Positions 1 through 7,289 of a stretch of DNA of 64,000 nt are shown here, piece after piece. Below the pieces are notes generated by a model. The model saw nothing but the letters and a program-made list of their open reading frames with translations, was not told the origin of the DNA and made no database searches. The position numbers and the translations under genes are program-made. How positions within the stretch are numbered: the stretch's first letter is position 1; each line of letters begins with the position of its first letter. Origin of the DNA: an uncultured Bacilli bacterium (GTDB lineage Bacteria > Bacillota_I > Bacilli_A > RFN20 > CAG-449); contig CALVJL010000005.1 in assembly GCA_944332075.1 (NCBI GenBank), forward strand, positions 1-64,000. The letters run 5' to 3'.

Positions 1-92
1 TGGATGTTATTTTCCCGTGGGAAAAGATACTATCTAATGTTTAATAAATTATGCTTGACTAATGTTATCAAATTTTTGTTGCTGAAAATTTA

Positions 93-121
93 TTAACATC
101 CTTACTAAATTCGTATAGAAT
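93..121 (+). promoter_or_regulatory. Probable sigma-A promoter of the SGNH hydrolase gene
   Basis: A TTAACA -35 box (93-98) and a TAGAAT -10 box (116-121) are separated by 17 nt. A strong ribosome binding site (GGAGGAG) follows just before the ATG at 150. The assignment rests on box match and spacing only. Confidence 0.4.
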
Positions 122-149
122 AAAGATAAATGGGTAACGGAGGAGTTTT

Positions 150-938
150 ATGAAAAAGAAAAGCTTGATAATTGGGGGAGTGACCGGAGGGGTAATAATT
201 TTAGCTCTTGTCGGTTTGATTTTAGCTGGCTATTTTGCTAGTTTTGGACCATTTAGTTTTTTATTTAATAATTATTTGATGACGAAGGAAGGAAATGCTG
301 AAAAATATAGTGTAGCAGAAGTAATTCCTGATGAAAATTCTTCTCTTAAAGGCAAAAAAATCGCTTTTCTCGGATCATCTGTTACATATGGTTATGCCGC
401 TCTTGGTGAATCATTTGCAGATTTTTTAGAAACTAAAGATGGTGTTATTAAATATAAAGAAGCAGTCTCCGGTACAACTTTAGCAGATATTGATAATCAA
501 AGTTATGTCTCGCGCTTTTCTAATTTTTCTACTGATTTAGACCTTGATTTATTTGTTCTTCAATTGTCAACTAATGATGCGAGTAAGAGAGCTGAACTCG
601 GCGATATCTCTTCTAGTGATAAAACAACATCTTTTGGAGCGATTAACTATATTTATCAAAAAGTTGAAGAACAGTATAATTGCCCGGTTTTAATTTATAC
701 CAATCCTTATTACCAAAACGAAACTTATCAAAATATGGTTTCTTTAGCTGAAGAACTCTGCAAAGATGAAAATGATAATCTCTATCTTTTAAATCTTTAT
801 GATGATGAAGAATTTAATTCCATTACCTCTGAAGAAAGAAAGCTCTATATGTTTGATAATATTCATCCGACGAGATGTGGATATCAAAACTGGTGGTTAC
901 CGGAGTTTGAAGAGGTAATCGCGGCAATTTGTCAATAA
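150..938 (+). CDS. Membrane-anchored SGNH/GDSL-family hydrolase
   Basis: Predicted esterase/lipase-fold enzyme that would act outside the membrane on an ester or acetyl group; the substrate cannot be told. A Lys-rich start and one hydrophobic segment (residues 7-29) form an uncleaved anchor because no lipobox Cys is present. SGNH blocks are visible: block I FLGSSVT with Ser77 as nucleophile (GSS instead of the usual GDS), the block II Gly near residue 108 (SGTTL), block III LSTND with Asn142, and block V DNIHP with Asp236 and His239. The length (262 aa) suits a single-domain member. The ATG has a GGAGGAG site 7 nt upstream. The family is well supported; the biological role is not. Confidence 0.8.
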   Translation: MKKKSLIIGGVTGGVIILALVGLILAGYFASFGPFSFLFNNYLMTKEGNAEKYSVAEVIPDENSSLKGKKIAFLGSSVTYGYAALGESFADFLETKDGVIKYKEAVSGTTLADIDNQSYVSRFSNFSTDLDLDLFVLQLSTNDASKRAELGDISSSDKTTSFGAINYIYQKVEEQYNCPVLIYTNPYYQNETYQNMVSLAEELCKDENDNLYLLNLYDDEEFNSITSEERKLYMFDNIHPTRCGYQNWWLPEFEEVIAAICQ

Positions 939-977
939 ATAAAAAAAGTTTTATAATAGTTTTGGAGGATATAACAA

Positions 978-1235
978 ATGGAAGAAGTCAAATATATTTA
1001 TGACACACAGATGTTAATTGAAGGAAAAAATCTTTCGGAAGATGCGATTAATGATTACATTACCAAAAACATTGAAGGCGACTGCTTATTAGCTGTCGGT
1101 GATGATGAATTAATTAAAATTCATTTCCATACCAATGAACCTTATAAAGTTTTAGAGTACGCTTTATCTTTAGGTGAAGTTTACGATGTTGTAATCGAGA
1201 ATATGAAGAGACAAGCTGAAGGTCTTAAGGGTTAA
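978..1235 (+). CDS. Stand-alone FakA (YloV)-type middle/C-terminal domain protein
   Basis: An 85-aa protein matching only the part of fatty-acid kinase subunit FakA that follows the ATP-binding DAK2 domain. Recognisable stretches are LLAVGDDELIKIHFHTN (usual VVVGDDDLVKVHVHTN), VLEYALSLGEV and IENMKRQ. The His-X-His pair is kept, but the Cys usually found in the YCTEF motif near the start is replaced (YIYDT). No kinase domain lies beside it, and the preceding gene is an unrelated hydrolase. It has its own ribosome binding site (TTGGAGGAT), so it looks translated rather than a 3' fragment. It could partner with or regulate a FakA/FakB complex (a DegV/FakB gene lies at 22.7 kb), or be a decaying remnant; function is inferred only. 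Confidence 0.65.
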   Translation: MEEVKYIYDTQMLIEGKNLSEDAINDYITKNIEGDCLLAVGDDELIKIHFHTNEPYKVLEYALSLGEVYDVVIENMKRQAEGLKG

Positions 1236-1238
1236 TTA

Positions 1239-1267
1239 TTGACTTTTATAAACAATTCTTTTACACT
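1239..1267 (+). promoter_or_regulatory. Sigma-A promoter of the riboswitch-controlled ATPase
   Basis: TTGACT (1239-1244), 17 nt, TACACT (1262-1267). This puts the transcript start near 1274, just before the riboswitch aptamer. Confidence 0.6.
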
Positions 1268-1273
1268 AAGTTC

Positions 1274-1406
1274 GTTAATAAAAGGGAGTAGCTAACACTT
1301 AAAGTGTTATAGTAACCGTCAATCACGATAAAGAACTCTTTATCCGGACTATATTAATTAGCGAGACTTTTATTGCATTTTTGCAATAAGAGCCTCGCTT
1401 TTATTG
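1274..1406 (+). ncRNA. yybP-ykoY manganese riboswitch with transcription terminator
   Basis: The leader carries the conserved core of the yybP-ykoY family: GGGAGTAGC (1284-1292), a small hairpin, CCGTCAAT (1316-1323), a stem AUAAAGA/UCUUUAU, and CCGGACT (1344-1350). This matches Bacillus leaders in both sequence and order. It is followed by a long hairpin (1361-1397, GCGAG...CTCGC, with CTTTTATTGCA pairing TGCAATAAGAG) and a T-rich tract, the usual expression platform. The family binds Mn2+ and turns on metal-efflux genes; the downstream gene is a P-type ATPase of the kind this riboswitch controls in lactic acid bacteria (YoaB/PatA). Family assignment is confident; the boundaries are approximate. 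Confidence 0.9.
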
Positions 1407-1423
1407 TAGAGAAAGGATTAGAT

Positions 1424-4045
1424 ATGGAAATTTATAATTTATCTGAAAAAGAGGTTAGAGAAAAAATTAATCATAAAGAAGGACCTCTAACCGCGGAAGA
1501 AATCAAAAAGCGGCAAATGGAATATGGCAAAAATGAAATTGAAGAAACTAAGAAGAAAAATCCGTTTTTAATTTTTTTATTACAATATACTGATTTCTTA
1601 GTTATCATTTTGATTATTGCCGCGATTGTTTCAGCTTGTTTAAAAGAAATTGAAAGCTCAATTGTCATTTTCGTTGTCATTACGATAAATGCGATTTTAG
1701 GGACAGTTCAAGAAATTAAAGCTGAAAAATCTCTCGATGCTTTGAAGAAACTTTCTTCTCCGAGCGCGAAAGTGTTAAGAGATGGAAAAATTATTCAGAT
1801 TGATTCAAAGGATGTAACTCTCGGCGACGAAGTCATTCTTGATGCCGGAGATTATATCCCGGCTGATGGTAGAATTTTAAAATCCTCTTCTTTGAAGGTT
1901 GATGAATCTGCTTTAACAGGTGAATCGGTACCGGTTGAAAAAAATAATTATGTTATCGACGGAAAAGTAGCTCTTGGCGATCAAAAAAATATGGTCTTTG
2001 CCGGCAATTATGTTACCTATGGCAGAGCTAATTATTTAGTAACTGCGATTGGCATGCAAACAGAAATTGGTAAAATTGCTACTTTACTAAAACAAGCCAA
2101 AAATAAGAAGACACCTCTTCAAGAAAATCTTGATAAATTCGGCGTTAGATTGTCGATTGGGATATTAGTTTTCTGCGCGATAATCTTTGTTGTGCAAATT
2201 ATTAATAAAGCGGAAATTATTGACGCATTTATGTTTGCTATCGCTTTAGCGGTTGCCGCGATTCCAGAAGCTTTATCAAGCATCGTTACTATCGTTTTAG
2301 CTATCGGTACCCGGAAGATGTCTAATGAAGGCGCGGTAATGAGAAAACTGCAAGCTGTTGAGGGATTGGGTTCAGTTTCAATTATCTGCTCGGATAAGAC
2401 GGGTACTTTAACTCAAAATAAAATGGTTGTTGAACATTTTTATCTCAACAATAAAGATACTGACGTTAAGAGAGATAAAATTGATGATAATTCATTACGC
2501 TTAATGAAAGATGCTATTCTTTGCAATGATGCTTCAAATGAAAATAATCAAGAAATCGGCGATCCAACCGAAGTAGCACTTCTTAATTTAGGAAGATTTA
2601 AAAATCTTTTAGCTAGTGAAGTTAGACATGATGAGCCGCGTTTAAAAGATTTGCCATTTGATTCCGACAGAAAATTAATGACAACTTTAAATCTTGTTGA
2701 TAGTGAGTATCGCTTAATTACTAAAGGTGCTGTTGATGTCATTTTAAATAGATGTAAATTCATCGATATCAATGGTGAGATTAAAGAAATTAATTCTGAA
2801 TTTAAAAAGAATATTGAGAACATGAATTTATCGTATTCCGAAAGTGGCTTAAGAGTTCTCGCCTTTGCTTATAAATATTTAGATTCTGACAGAGCTTTAA
2901 CTTTTGACGATGAAAATGATTTGATATTCCTAGGATTAATCGCCATGATGGATCCACCTAGAGAAGAATCTGCGGAAGCTGTTAAAAGATGTAAAGAGGC
3001 GGGAATTACTCCGATTATGATTACCGGCGATCATATTATTACCGCGTCAGCTATCGCAAAGAGAATTGGTATTCTTAATGACGGGGATAAAGCTGTTCTC
3101 GGAAGTGAAATCGATAAGTATAGCGATGAAGAATTAAAAGAGTTTGTTAAAGATATCCGCGTCTATGCGAGAGTCTCCCCAGAACATAAAATTAGAATTG
3201 TTAAAGCCTGGCAAGAAAGAGGTAATATAGTAGCTATGACCGGTGACGGAGTTAATGACGCTCCAGCCTTAAAGCAAGCTGATATTGGTGTTGCAATGGG
3301 TATAACAGGAACGGAAGTTAGTAAATCCGCCGCGGCTATGGTCTTAACTGACGATAATTTTGCAACGATTGTTAAAGCGATTAATAATGGCAGAAATGTC
3401 TATGCTAACATCAAAAAAGCTATTCAGTTCTTAATTTCGGGTAATTTTGCAGCAATTATCGTCGTTATGGTTTGCTCTTTAAGCTTCCTTCCTGTTCCTT
3501 TTGCGCCAGTTCATTTGTTATTTATTAATTTACTTACTGATTCATTACCGGCTATTTCTCTTGGCTTAGAACCGCATAGCGATGAGGTTATGAAGCAAAA
3601 ACCGCGTCCAATTCATGAATCAATTATGAATAAAGAGTTCTTAATTAATGTCGGTATTGAAGGATTCATTATCGCATGTGTTGTCTTTGCAGCATTTATG
3701 ACAGGTTTATATTGGGACGGAACTCAAAACGCCTTATTAGCATCAACTTTTGCTTTCGCTGTTCTTTGTTTAAGTAGATTGTTTCATAGCTATTCAACAA
3801 AACATAAAGATAGTTGCTTCAAAAAAGATATTTTCAATAATTCAATGATGCAGATTTCTTTCTTAATTGGATTTGTTTTGATAACATTGATTATGGTTGT
3901 TCCATTCCTTGATAATATTTTCTCTGTTCAAACCTTAAATATCTTCCAGCTTTTAGCTGTTTATGGGTTTGCGATAAGTTCTTTCTTATTAGTTCAATTA
4001 GAGAAAGTTATTCGCACTTTGATAAGAAAAAGAAAAAATAAATAA
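1424..4045 (+). CDS. P-type (P2A-like) cation-transporting ATPase, probably Mn2+/Ca2+ efflux
   Basis: A membrane pump of 873 aa. Visible features: the N-terminal cation-ATPase domain, the TGES actuator loop, four early hydrophobic helices including the PEAL motif of helix 4, the phosphorylation motif DKTGTLT (Asp324), the TGDGVNDAPAL hinge near residue 607, and a C-terminal block of helices. The start chosen is the ATG at 1424, because it has a GAGAAAGGA site. An in-frame TTG at 1373 would start inside the riboswitch terminator stem and is rejected. The Mn2+ riboswitch upstream argues for Mn2+ export or combined Ca2+/Mn2+ handling; sequence alone would say calcium-type ATPase. Confidence 0.9.
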   Translation: MEIYNLSEKEVREKINHKEGPLTAEEIKKRQMEYGKNEIEETKKKNPFLIFLLQYTDFLVIILIIAAIVSACLKEIESSIVIFVVITINAILGTVQEIKAEKSLDALKKLSSPSAKVLRDGKIIQIDSKDVTLGDEVILDAGDYIPADGRILKSSSLKVDESALTGESVPVEKNNYVIDGKVALGDQKNMVFAGNYVTYGRANYLVTAIGMQTEIGKIATLLKQAKNKKTPLQENLDKFGVRLSIGILVFCAIIFVVQIINKAEIIDAFMFAIALAVAAIPEALSSIVTIVLAIGTRKMSNEGAVMRKLQAVEGLGSVSIICSDKTGTLTQNKMVVEHFYLNNKDTDVKRDKIDDNSLRLMKDAILCNDASNENNQEIGDPTEVALLNLGRFKNLLASEVRHDEPRLKDLPFDSDRKLMTTLNLVDSEYRLITKGAVDVILNRCKFIDINGEIKEINSEFKKNIENMNLSYSESGLRVLAFAYKYLDSDRALTFDDENDLIFLGLIAMMDPPREESAEAVKRCKEAGITPIMITGDHIITASAIAKRIGILNDGDKAVLGSEIDKYSDEELKEFVKDIRVYARVSPEHKIRIVKAWQERGNIVAMTGDGVNDAPALKQADIGVAMGITGTEVSKSAAAMVLTDDNFATIVKAINNGRNVYANIKKAIQFLISGNFAAIIVVMVCSLSFLPVPFAPVHLLFINLLTDSLPAISLGLEPHSDEVMKQKPRPIHESIMNKEFLINVGIEGFIIACVVFAAFMTGLYWDGTQNALLASTFAFAVLCLSRLFHSYSTKHKDSCFKKDIFNNSMMQISFLIGFVLITLIMVVPFLDNIFSVQTLNIFQLLAVYGFAISSFLLVQLEKVIRTLIRKRKNK

Positions 4046-4050
4046 AATAT

Positions 4051-4078
4051 TAGCCCGTGATTCGCGGGCTATTTTTTT
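4051..4078 (+). terminator. Rho-independent terminator after the P-type ATPase
   Basis: The GC-rich hairpin AGCCCG...CGGGCT is followed by seven T residues. Confidence 0.85.
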
Positions 4079-4115
4079 GCCTTGATTAAAAATGATATAA
4101 AAACAAAAAAAGTTG

Positions 4116-4144
4116 TTGATTTTACTTTTGGCTTATAGTATTAT
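4116..4144 (+). promoter_or_regulatory. Promoter of tRNA-Ile
   Basis: TTGATT, 17 nt, TATTAT, ending 13 nt before the mature tRNA start. Confidence 0.5.
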
Positions 4145-4157
4145 AATCAAGCGCGAT

Positions 4158-4234
<77 letters not shown>

Positions 4235-4247
4235 TCAAGTATTTATT

Positions 4248-4274
4248 AAGGTTGCTAATAACAACCTTTTTTAT
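4248..4274 (+). terminator. Terminator of tRNA-Ile
   Basis: AAGGTTG/CAACCTT stem with a 7-nt loop, then a T run. Confidence 0.75.
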
Positions 4275-4456
4275 TTATAAAAAAACCATTTTATTCATAT
4301 TTTCAAATTAAAAAAAATCAAAAAAACTAAAATTTACGACAAATGCCATTAAATTAATCTCTTTTTGTAAATAATCTGTAATAAAAAAACAAATTATTTT
4401 TTTCAAAGTAAAAATAGAATAATAGCCTTGAAATGGTAATGTCTTTTTTACTAAAA

Positions 4457-4484
4457 TTGACACGGCAAGAGAAGTTTATATTAT
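4457..4484 (+). promoter_or_regulatory. Promoter of the OB-fold lipoprotein gene
   Basis: A consensus TTGACA (4457-4462), 16 nt, TATTAT (4479-4484). The AAAGGAGAT ribosome binding site of the gene follows. The rest of 4275-4526 is plain AT-rich sequence in which I see nothing else. Confidence 0.55.
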
Positions 4485-4526
4485 TGCTTGAGCCATTTTG
4501 TTTTTAACTTAAAGGAGATTTAAAAG

Positions 4527-4829
4527 ATGAAAAACAAAAAATTCTTGTTACTCTTAGCAATGCCATTATTATTAGTTGGCTGCGGAGGAACCTCATCAAG
4601 TGGTAGCAGTGTTACACCTTCCGTGAGCACATCTACACCAGAAAGTTCAACTTCAGTTGGTAGTAGCACAAGCGTTTTTGACCCAGAAGAAGGTGCTCAC
4701 TTAACTGTCGCTCAAGTTAAGTTATTAGTACCAACTAATGGTGATGAAACAACTAAAAAATTCTATGTTACTGCAACAATTAAAGAAGTAACCGATGCTA
4801 CAAAGGGGTCACATGGTTATCGAAGATGA
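4527..4829 (+). CDS. Lipoprotein with OB-fold domains, 5' part (frameshifted)
   Basis: The first 100 aa of a secreted lipoprotein: signal peptide, lipobox LLVGC with Cys19, GGTSS and a Ser/Thr-rich tether to about residue 50, then the first strands of an OB-like fold (KFYVTATIKEV). The reading frame is lost at a run of four G (4805-4808), and the ORF stops at 4829 after a short nonsense tail. Removing one G restores continuity into the following ORF (TKG then HMVIEDETGEM). The two parts are therefore one gene, broken by a single-base insertion or by an assembly error. It has its own promoter and a strong AAAGGAGAT site. Confidence 0.75.
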   Translation: MKNKKFLLLLAMPLLLVGCGGTSSSGSSVTPSVSTSTPESSTSVGSSTSVFDPEEGAHLTVAQVKLLVPTNGDETTKKFYVTATIKEVTDATKGSHGYRR

Positions 4830-6660
4830 AACTGGTGAAATGGAAATCTACTTTTCATTCTCTGAAGATGGTGAATATAGATATGGTGAATTAATTAATT
4901 TAGGATGCGATGTTCCTGGTGAAGGCGATGAGGCTACATTCTATGGTATCTTAAAGAATTATAAAGGTACTTTCGAAATGGAAGATGCTAAAATTCAGGG
5001 ATGCAACTATGTTCCTCCAGCAATTAGCGAATATACTGAAATGACAGTTGCAAAAGCTAGAGAAGCTGCTGATAACGCTTTAGTTAGAATTAAAGGTAAA
5101 GTTATTGCTGTCACCAAAAATGACTCATTAGATTCAATTGGTGCTTTAATTGCTGATGAAACTGGCTCGATTTATGTTTATGATGATATCTGCTCACAAT
5201 TATCAGTCAATGATGAAGTTGATATTGCTGGTAGAAAAGAACACTATATTTCTAGCAGTGAAGCAAGCTATGCTGAAAAGTTTGGATATAAGGGTTCTAA
5301 CCAATTATCTATGTGCCAATTAGTTTCTAGAGAAGCAAGCACAGAAGAAGCAGATTTATCTTTTGCTACCGAAGCATCTGTTAGTGACATTATCGATACT
5401 GATTTCGCAAATGATATCACCGGTAAACTTTACAAAGTTAATGGTTACATCATTAAAGACGTTCATGAAGGTGCTGGTGGATATACAAACTACTATATTC
5501 ACGGATTAGATGGAAGAGATTCCTATGTCTATTCTCAAGCATCAGGTGCAGATTTCACTTGGTTAGATCAATATTGCTCAGAAAAAGGCAGCGAAAAGAT
5601 CTATACAATCTATCTCACACCTCTAAATGCAAAGAGCACTTCTACAGGATGCACTTGGAGATTCTTACCTGTCAAAGTTATCGATGAAAACTTTGAATTT
5701 GATAAGAATGAAGCTACTAAGTTTGTTCTTGATTCCTTCCTTTACAGCCAATTTGAATCATTATATTATGCTGATCCAAACAAAGAATTAATTTCTACTT
5801 ACTCTTCAACAATGCTTGGCTTTGAGAATGTTAAAATCGAATATTCTTCCAGCAATACCGCATCTGTTTTCTTTGAAACAAAAGATGGTAAGACCTACTT
5901 ACATACTGGCACTACTGGTAAAGCAACAATTACTATTGATGTTACTTTAGCTGGTTTTGCTTCTGCTCAAGGTACTGTTGAAGTAGAAATGCAAGAACCA
6001 GATGATATTGAAGCTCTCAATGTCAAAGGTGCAATTGATGCTGCTGATGAAACTCCAGTAATAGTTAGAGCTATCGTTGGTCCATCACTTATCAATCAAC
6101 CTGGTTTCTATTTAATTGATGATACTGGTGTTATCGCGGCTAGATTAGCAGTTGATGATGATATCGAAAAATTCAATCTCGGCGATGAAGTCATCATTAA
6201 AGGTAAGAGAGATGTTTGGGGCAATTCCCAATATGGTGGAGCAGATTTCCCTACCCAAATTTGTATTTCAGACGTTGAATTAATTGCTAACTTATATGGT
6301 GAACATGATTATTCAACCGCTACCTTCATCGAAGGTAAGAATGCAAAATATGTTTCAGACCTTGATTATCATGAAATCATCCATACTACTGAAGTTTACG
6401 TTATTGAAGGTCAAGTTGAAGTCACTGGTTCTGGTCAATCTACTCAATGGCAAATTGTTGATCCAACTGACGGCTCTGAACTTTCTCTTTATGCAAGTGG
6501 TGTTGCACAATATAACTGGTTAAAAGGTTATGAAGATCAAACCCTTACTATTGAAGTCGCTCCAGTTAACTGGAATAACAAAGCGTATATGAGAGGTTGC
6601 ATCTTATCTATCACTACTGCTGATGGTGAAAAGGTTGTTAACACTTATAACTTCCAATAA
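4795..6660 (+). CDS. Lipoprotein with OB-fold and Ig-like domains, 3' part (frameshifted)
   Basis: The remaining ~615 aa of the same gene; real homology starts at about 4807 (HMVIEDETGEMEIY), and the apparent ATG at 4795 is only an artefact of the shift. At least three OB-like units are visible, each with the pattern V.V.G.V....(L)I.DETGSI.V...., followed by a conserved GD(E)V.I.G: residues ~10-70, 85-150 and 400-480, with a further unit near 520-600. Between them lies an Ig-like stretch (YSSSNTASVFFE...GTTGKATIT) typical of bacterial Big_2 domains. No catalytic motif is seen. Such OB units occur in extracellular nuclease or binding proteins; here a surface binding role is the most one can infer. 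Confidence 0.7.
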   Translation: MLQRGHMVIEDETGEMEIYFSFSEDGEYRYGELINLGCDVPGEGDEATFYGILKNYKGTFEMEDAKIQGCNYVPPAISEYTEMTVAKAREAADNALVRIKGKVIAVTKNDSLDSIGALIADETGSIYVYDDICSQLSVNDEVDIAGRKEHYISSSEASYAEKFGYKGSNQLSMCQLVSREASTEEADLSFATEASVSDIIDTDFANDITGKLYKVNGYIIKDVHEGAGGYTNYYIHGLDGRDSYVYSQASGADFTWLDQYCSEKGSEKIYTIYLTPLNAKSTSTGCTWRFLPVKVIDENFEFDKNEATKFVLDSFLYSQFESLYYADPNKELISTYSSTMLGFENVKIEYSSSNTASVFFETKDGKTYLHTGTTGKATITIDVTLAGFASAQGTVEVEMQEPDDIEALNVKGAIDAADETPVIVRAIVGPSLINQPGFYLIDDTGVIAARLAVDDDIEKFNLGDEVIIKGKRDVWGNSQYGGADFPTQICISDVELIANLYGEHDYSTATFIEGKNAKYVSDLDYHEIIHTTEVYVIEGQVEVTGSGQSTQWQIVDPTDGSELSLYASGVAQYNWLKGYEDQTLTIEVAPVNWNNKAYMRGCILSITTADGEKVVNTYNFQ

Positions 6661-6680
6661 TTAATATTTAATCATTTAAA

Positions 6681-6712
6681 GAGGACCTACGATTATTGTA
6701 GGTCCTTTTTCT
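6681..6712 (+). terminator. Terminator of the OB-fold lipoprotein gene
   Basis: A perfect 8-bp stem GGACCTAC/GTAGGTCC with a 7-nt loop, then T5CT4. Confidence 0.88.
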
Positions 6713-6753
6713 TTTGTAATTTTACTTATATTGTAGTATTATTAATAAGCGAT

Positions 6754-6829
6754 GGACGCTTAGCTCAGCAGGGAGAGCGTTTCCTTCACACGGAAGAGGT
6801 CGTGGGTTCGAACCCCGCAGCGTCCACCA
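6754..6829 (+). tRNA. tRNA-Val (CAC)
   Basis: A 76-nt cloverleaf with encoded CCA. The acceptor GGACGCT pairs with AGCGTCC. The anticodon loop TTCACAC gives CAC on a TTTCC/GGAAG stem. The T loop is GTTCGAACC. A -10-like TATTAT lies at 6737-6742. Confidence 0.95.
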
Positions 6830-6841
6830 TTTCTGACGAAC

Positions 6842-6876
6842 ACCTATAATGAATAAACATTATAGGTTCTTTTTTT
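6842..6876 (+). terminator. Terminator of tRNA-Val
   Basis: A perfect 10-bp stem ACCTATAATG/CATTATAGGT with loop AATAAA, then TCT7. It resembles the hairpins behind tRNA-Arg and tRNA-Pro. Confidence 0.85.
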
Positions 6877-7220
6877 ACCAAATCTTACCAATTCGTGCTC
6901 ACTATGTCGTATCCTAAAATTTTATGGTCCTGTCATGGCCATCGAAAATAGTCAAAAATACCCCTAAAAGTTCGAACCACCGCAATACGCACACCGCAAT
7001 AGTACAACGGGCTCGAACATTCGCAAATTATAAATATAAATAAGGATATATGGGGGAAGCATTGTTAATCGCATAGGTTAGTCATTAAAAGTTAACGTTT
7101 ATCAAAAATTTTTGTTTTAGTCGAAAAATTAGCCAAAACCTTGGCTGAATCTAATTTATATGTACCAAACAGTCATAAATTATCGATATTGAAGAAACTT
7201 AAAAGTTAAAATGTATACTA
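6877..7220. other. Gene-free accessory segment with tRNA-like and direct repeats
   Basis: No plausible gene is seen here. At 6970-6997 there is a degenerate echo of the tRNA-Val 3' end (GTTCGAACC, CCGCA, ACG, CACC), 164 nt after the matching site in the tRNA. The 10-mer CACCGCAATA is repeated at 6978-6987 and 6992-7001. Base composition is less AT-rich around 6890-7025 than in the flanks. This could be an old integration scar beside the tRNA gene, but no integrase is present. Confidence 0.35.
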
Positions 7221-7253
7221 TTTTCTGGTTGTTTTCTGGTTGTTTTCTGGTTG
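7221..7253 (+). repeat. Three tandem 11-bp repeats in the AlbA_2 regulator promoter
   Basis: TTTTCTGGTTG occurs three times without change (7221-7231, 7232-7242, 7243-7253). The array overlaps the -35 box and spacer of the probable promoter at 7240-7268, as an operator would. The same unit occurs on the other strand within the downstream gene (8389-8422). Confidence 0.9.
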
Positions 7254-7268
7254 TGGTAGAGCTATAAT
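7240..7268 (+). promoter_or_regulatory. Probable promoter of the AlbA_2 regulator, overlapped by repeats
   Basis: TTGTTT (7240-7245), 17 nt, TATAAT (7263-7268). The -35 box lies inside the tandem repeat array. A second weaker -10 (TATACT, 7214-7219) sits just upstream of the array. Confidence 0.55.
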
Positions 7269-7289
7269 AATTAGCGAGGTGATATTGAG

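Noticed and set aside
1-44. A 3' end of a gene running in from the left edge (open frame 3 ending TAA at 42-44)
   Set aside because: Only 13 codons are visible, other frames are equally open, and the TTTTCCC/GGGAAAA palindrome at 10-25 gives no further clue.
1373-1423. Start of the P-type ATPase at the TTG at 1373
   Set aside because: It lies inside the riboswitch terminator stem and has no ribosome binding site; the ATG at 1424 has both site and normal protein start.
4803-4809. Programmed -1 frameshift at the heptamer A-AAG-GGG
   Set aside because: A -1 slip would enter the third frame, not the frame of the downstream OB-fold body; a +1 change is needed.
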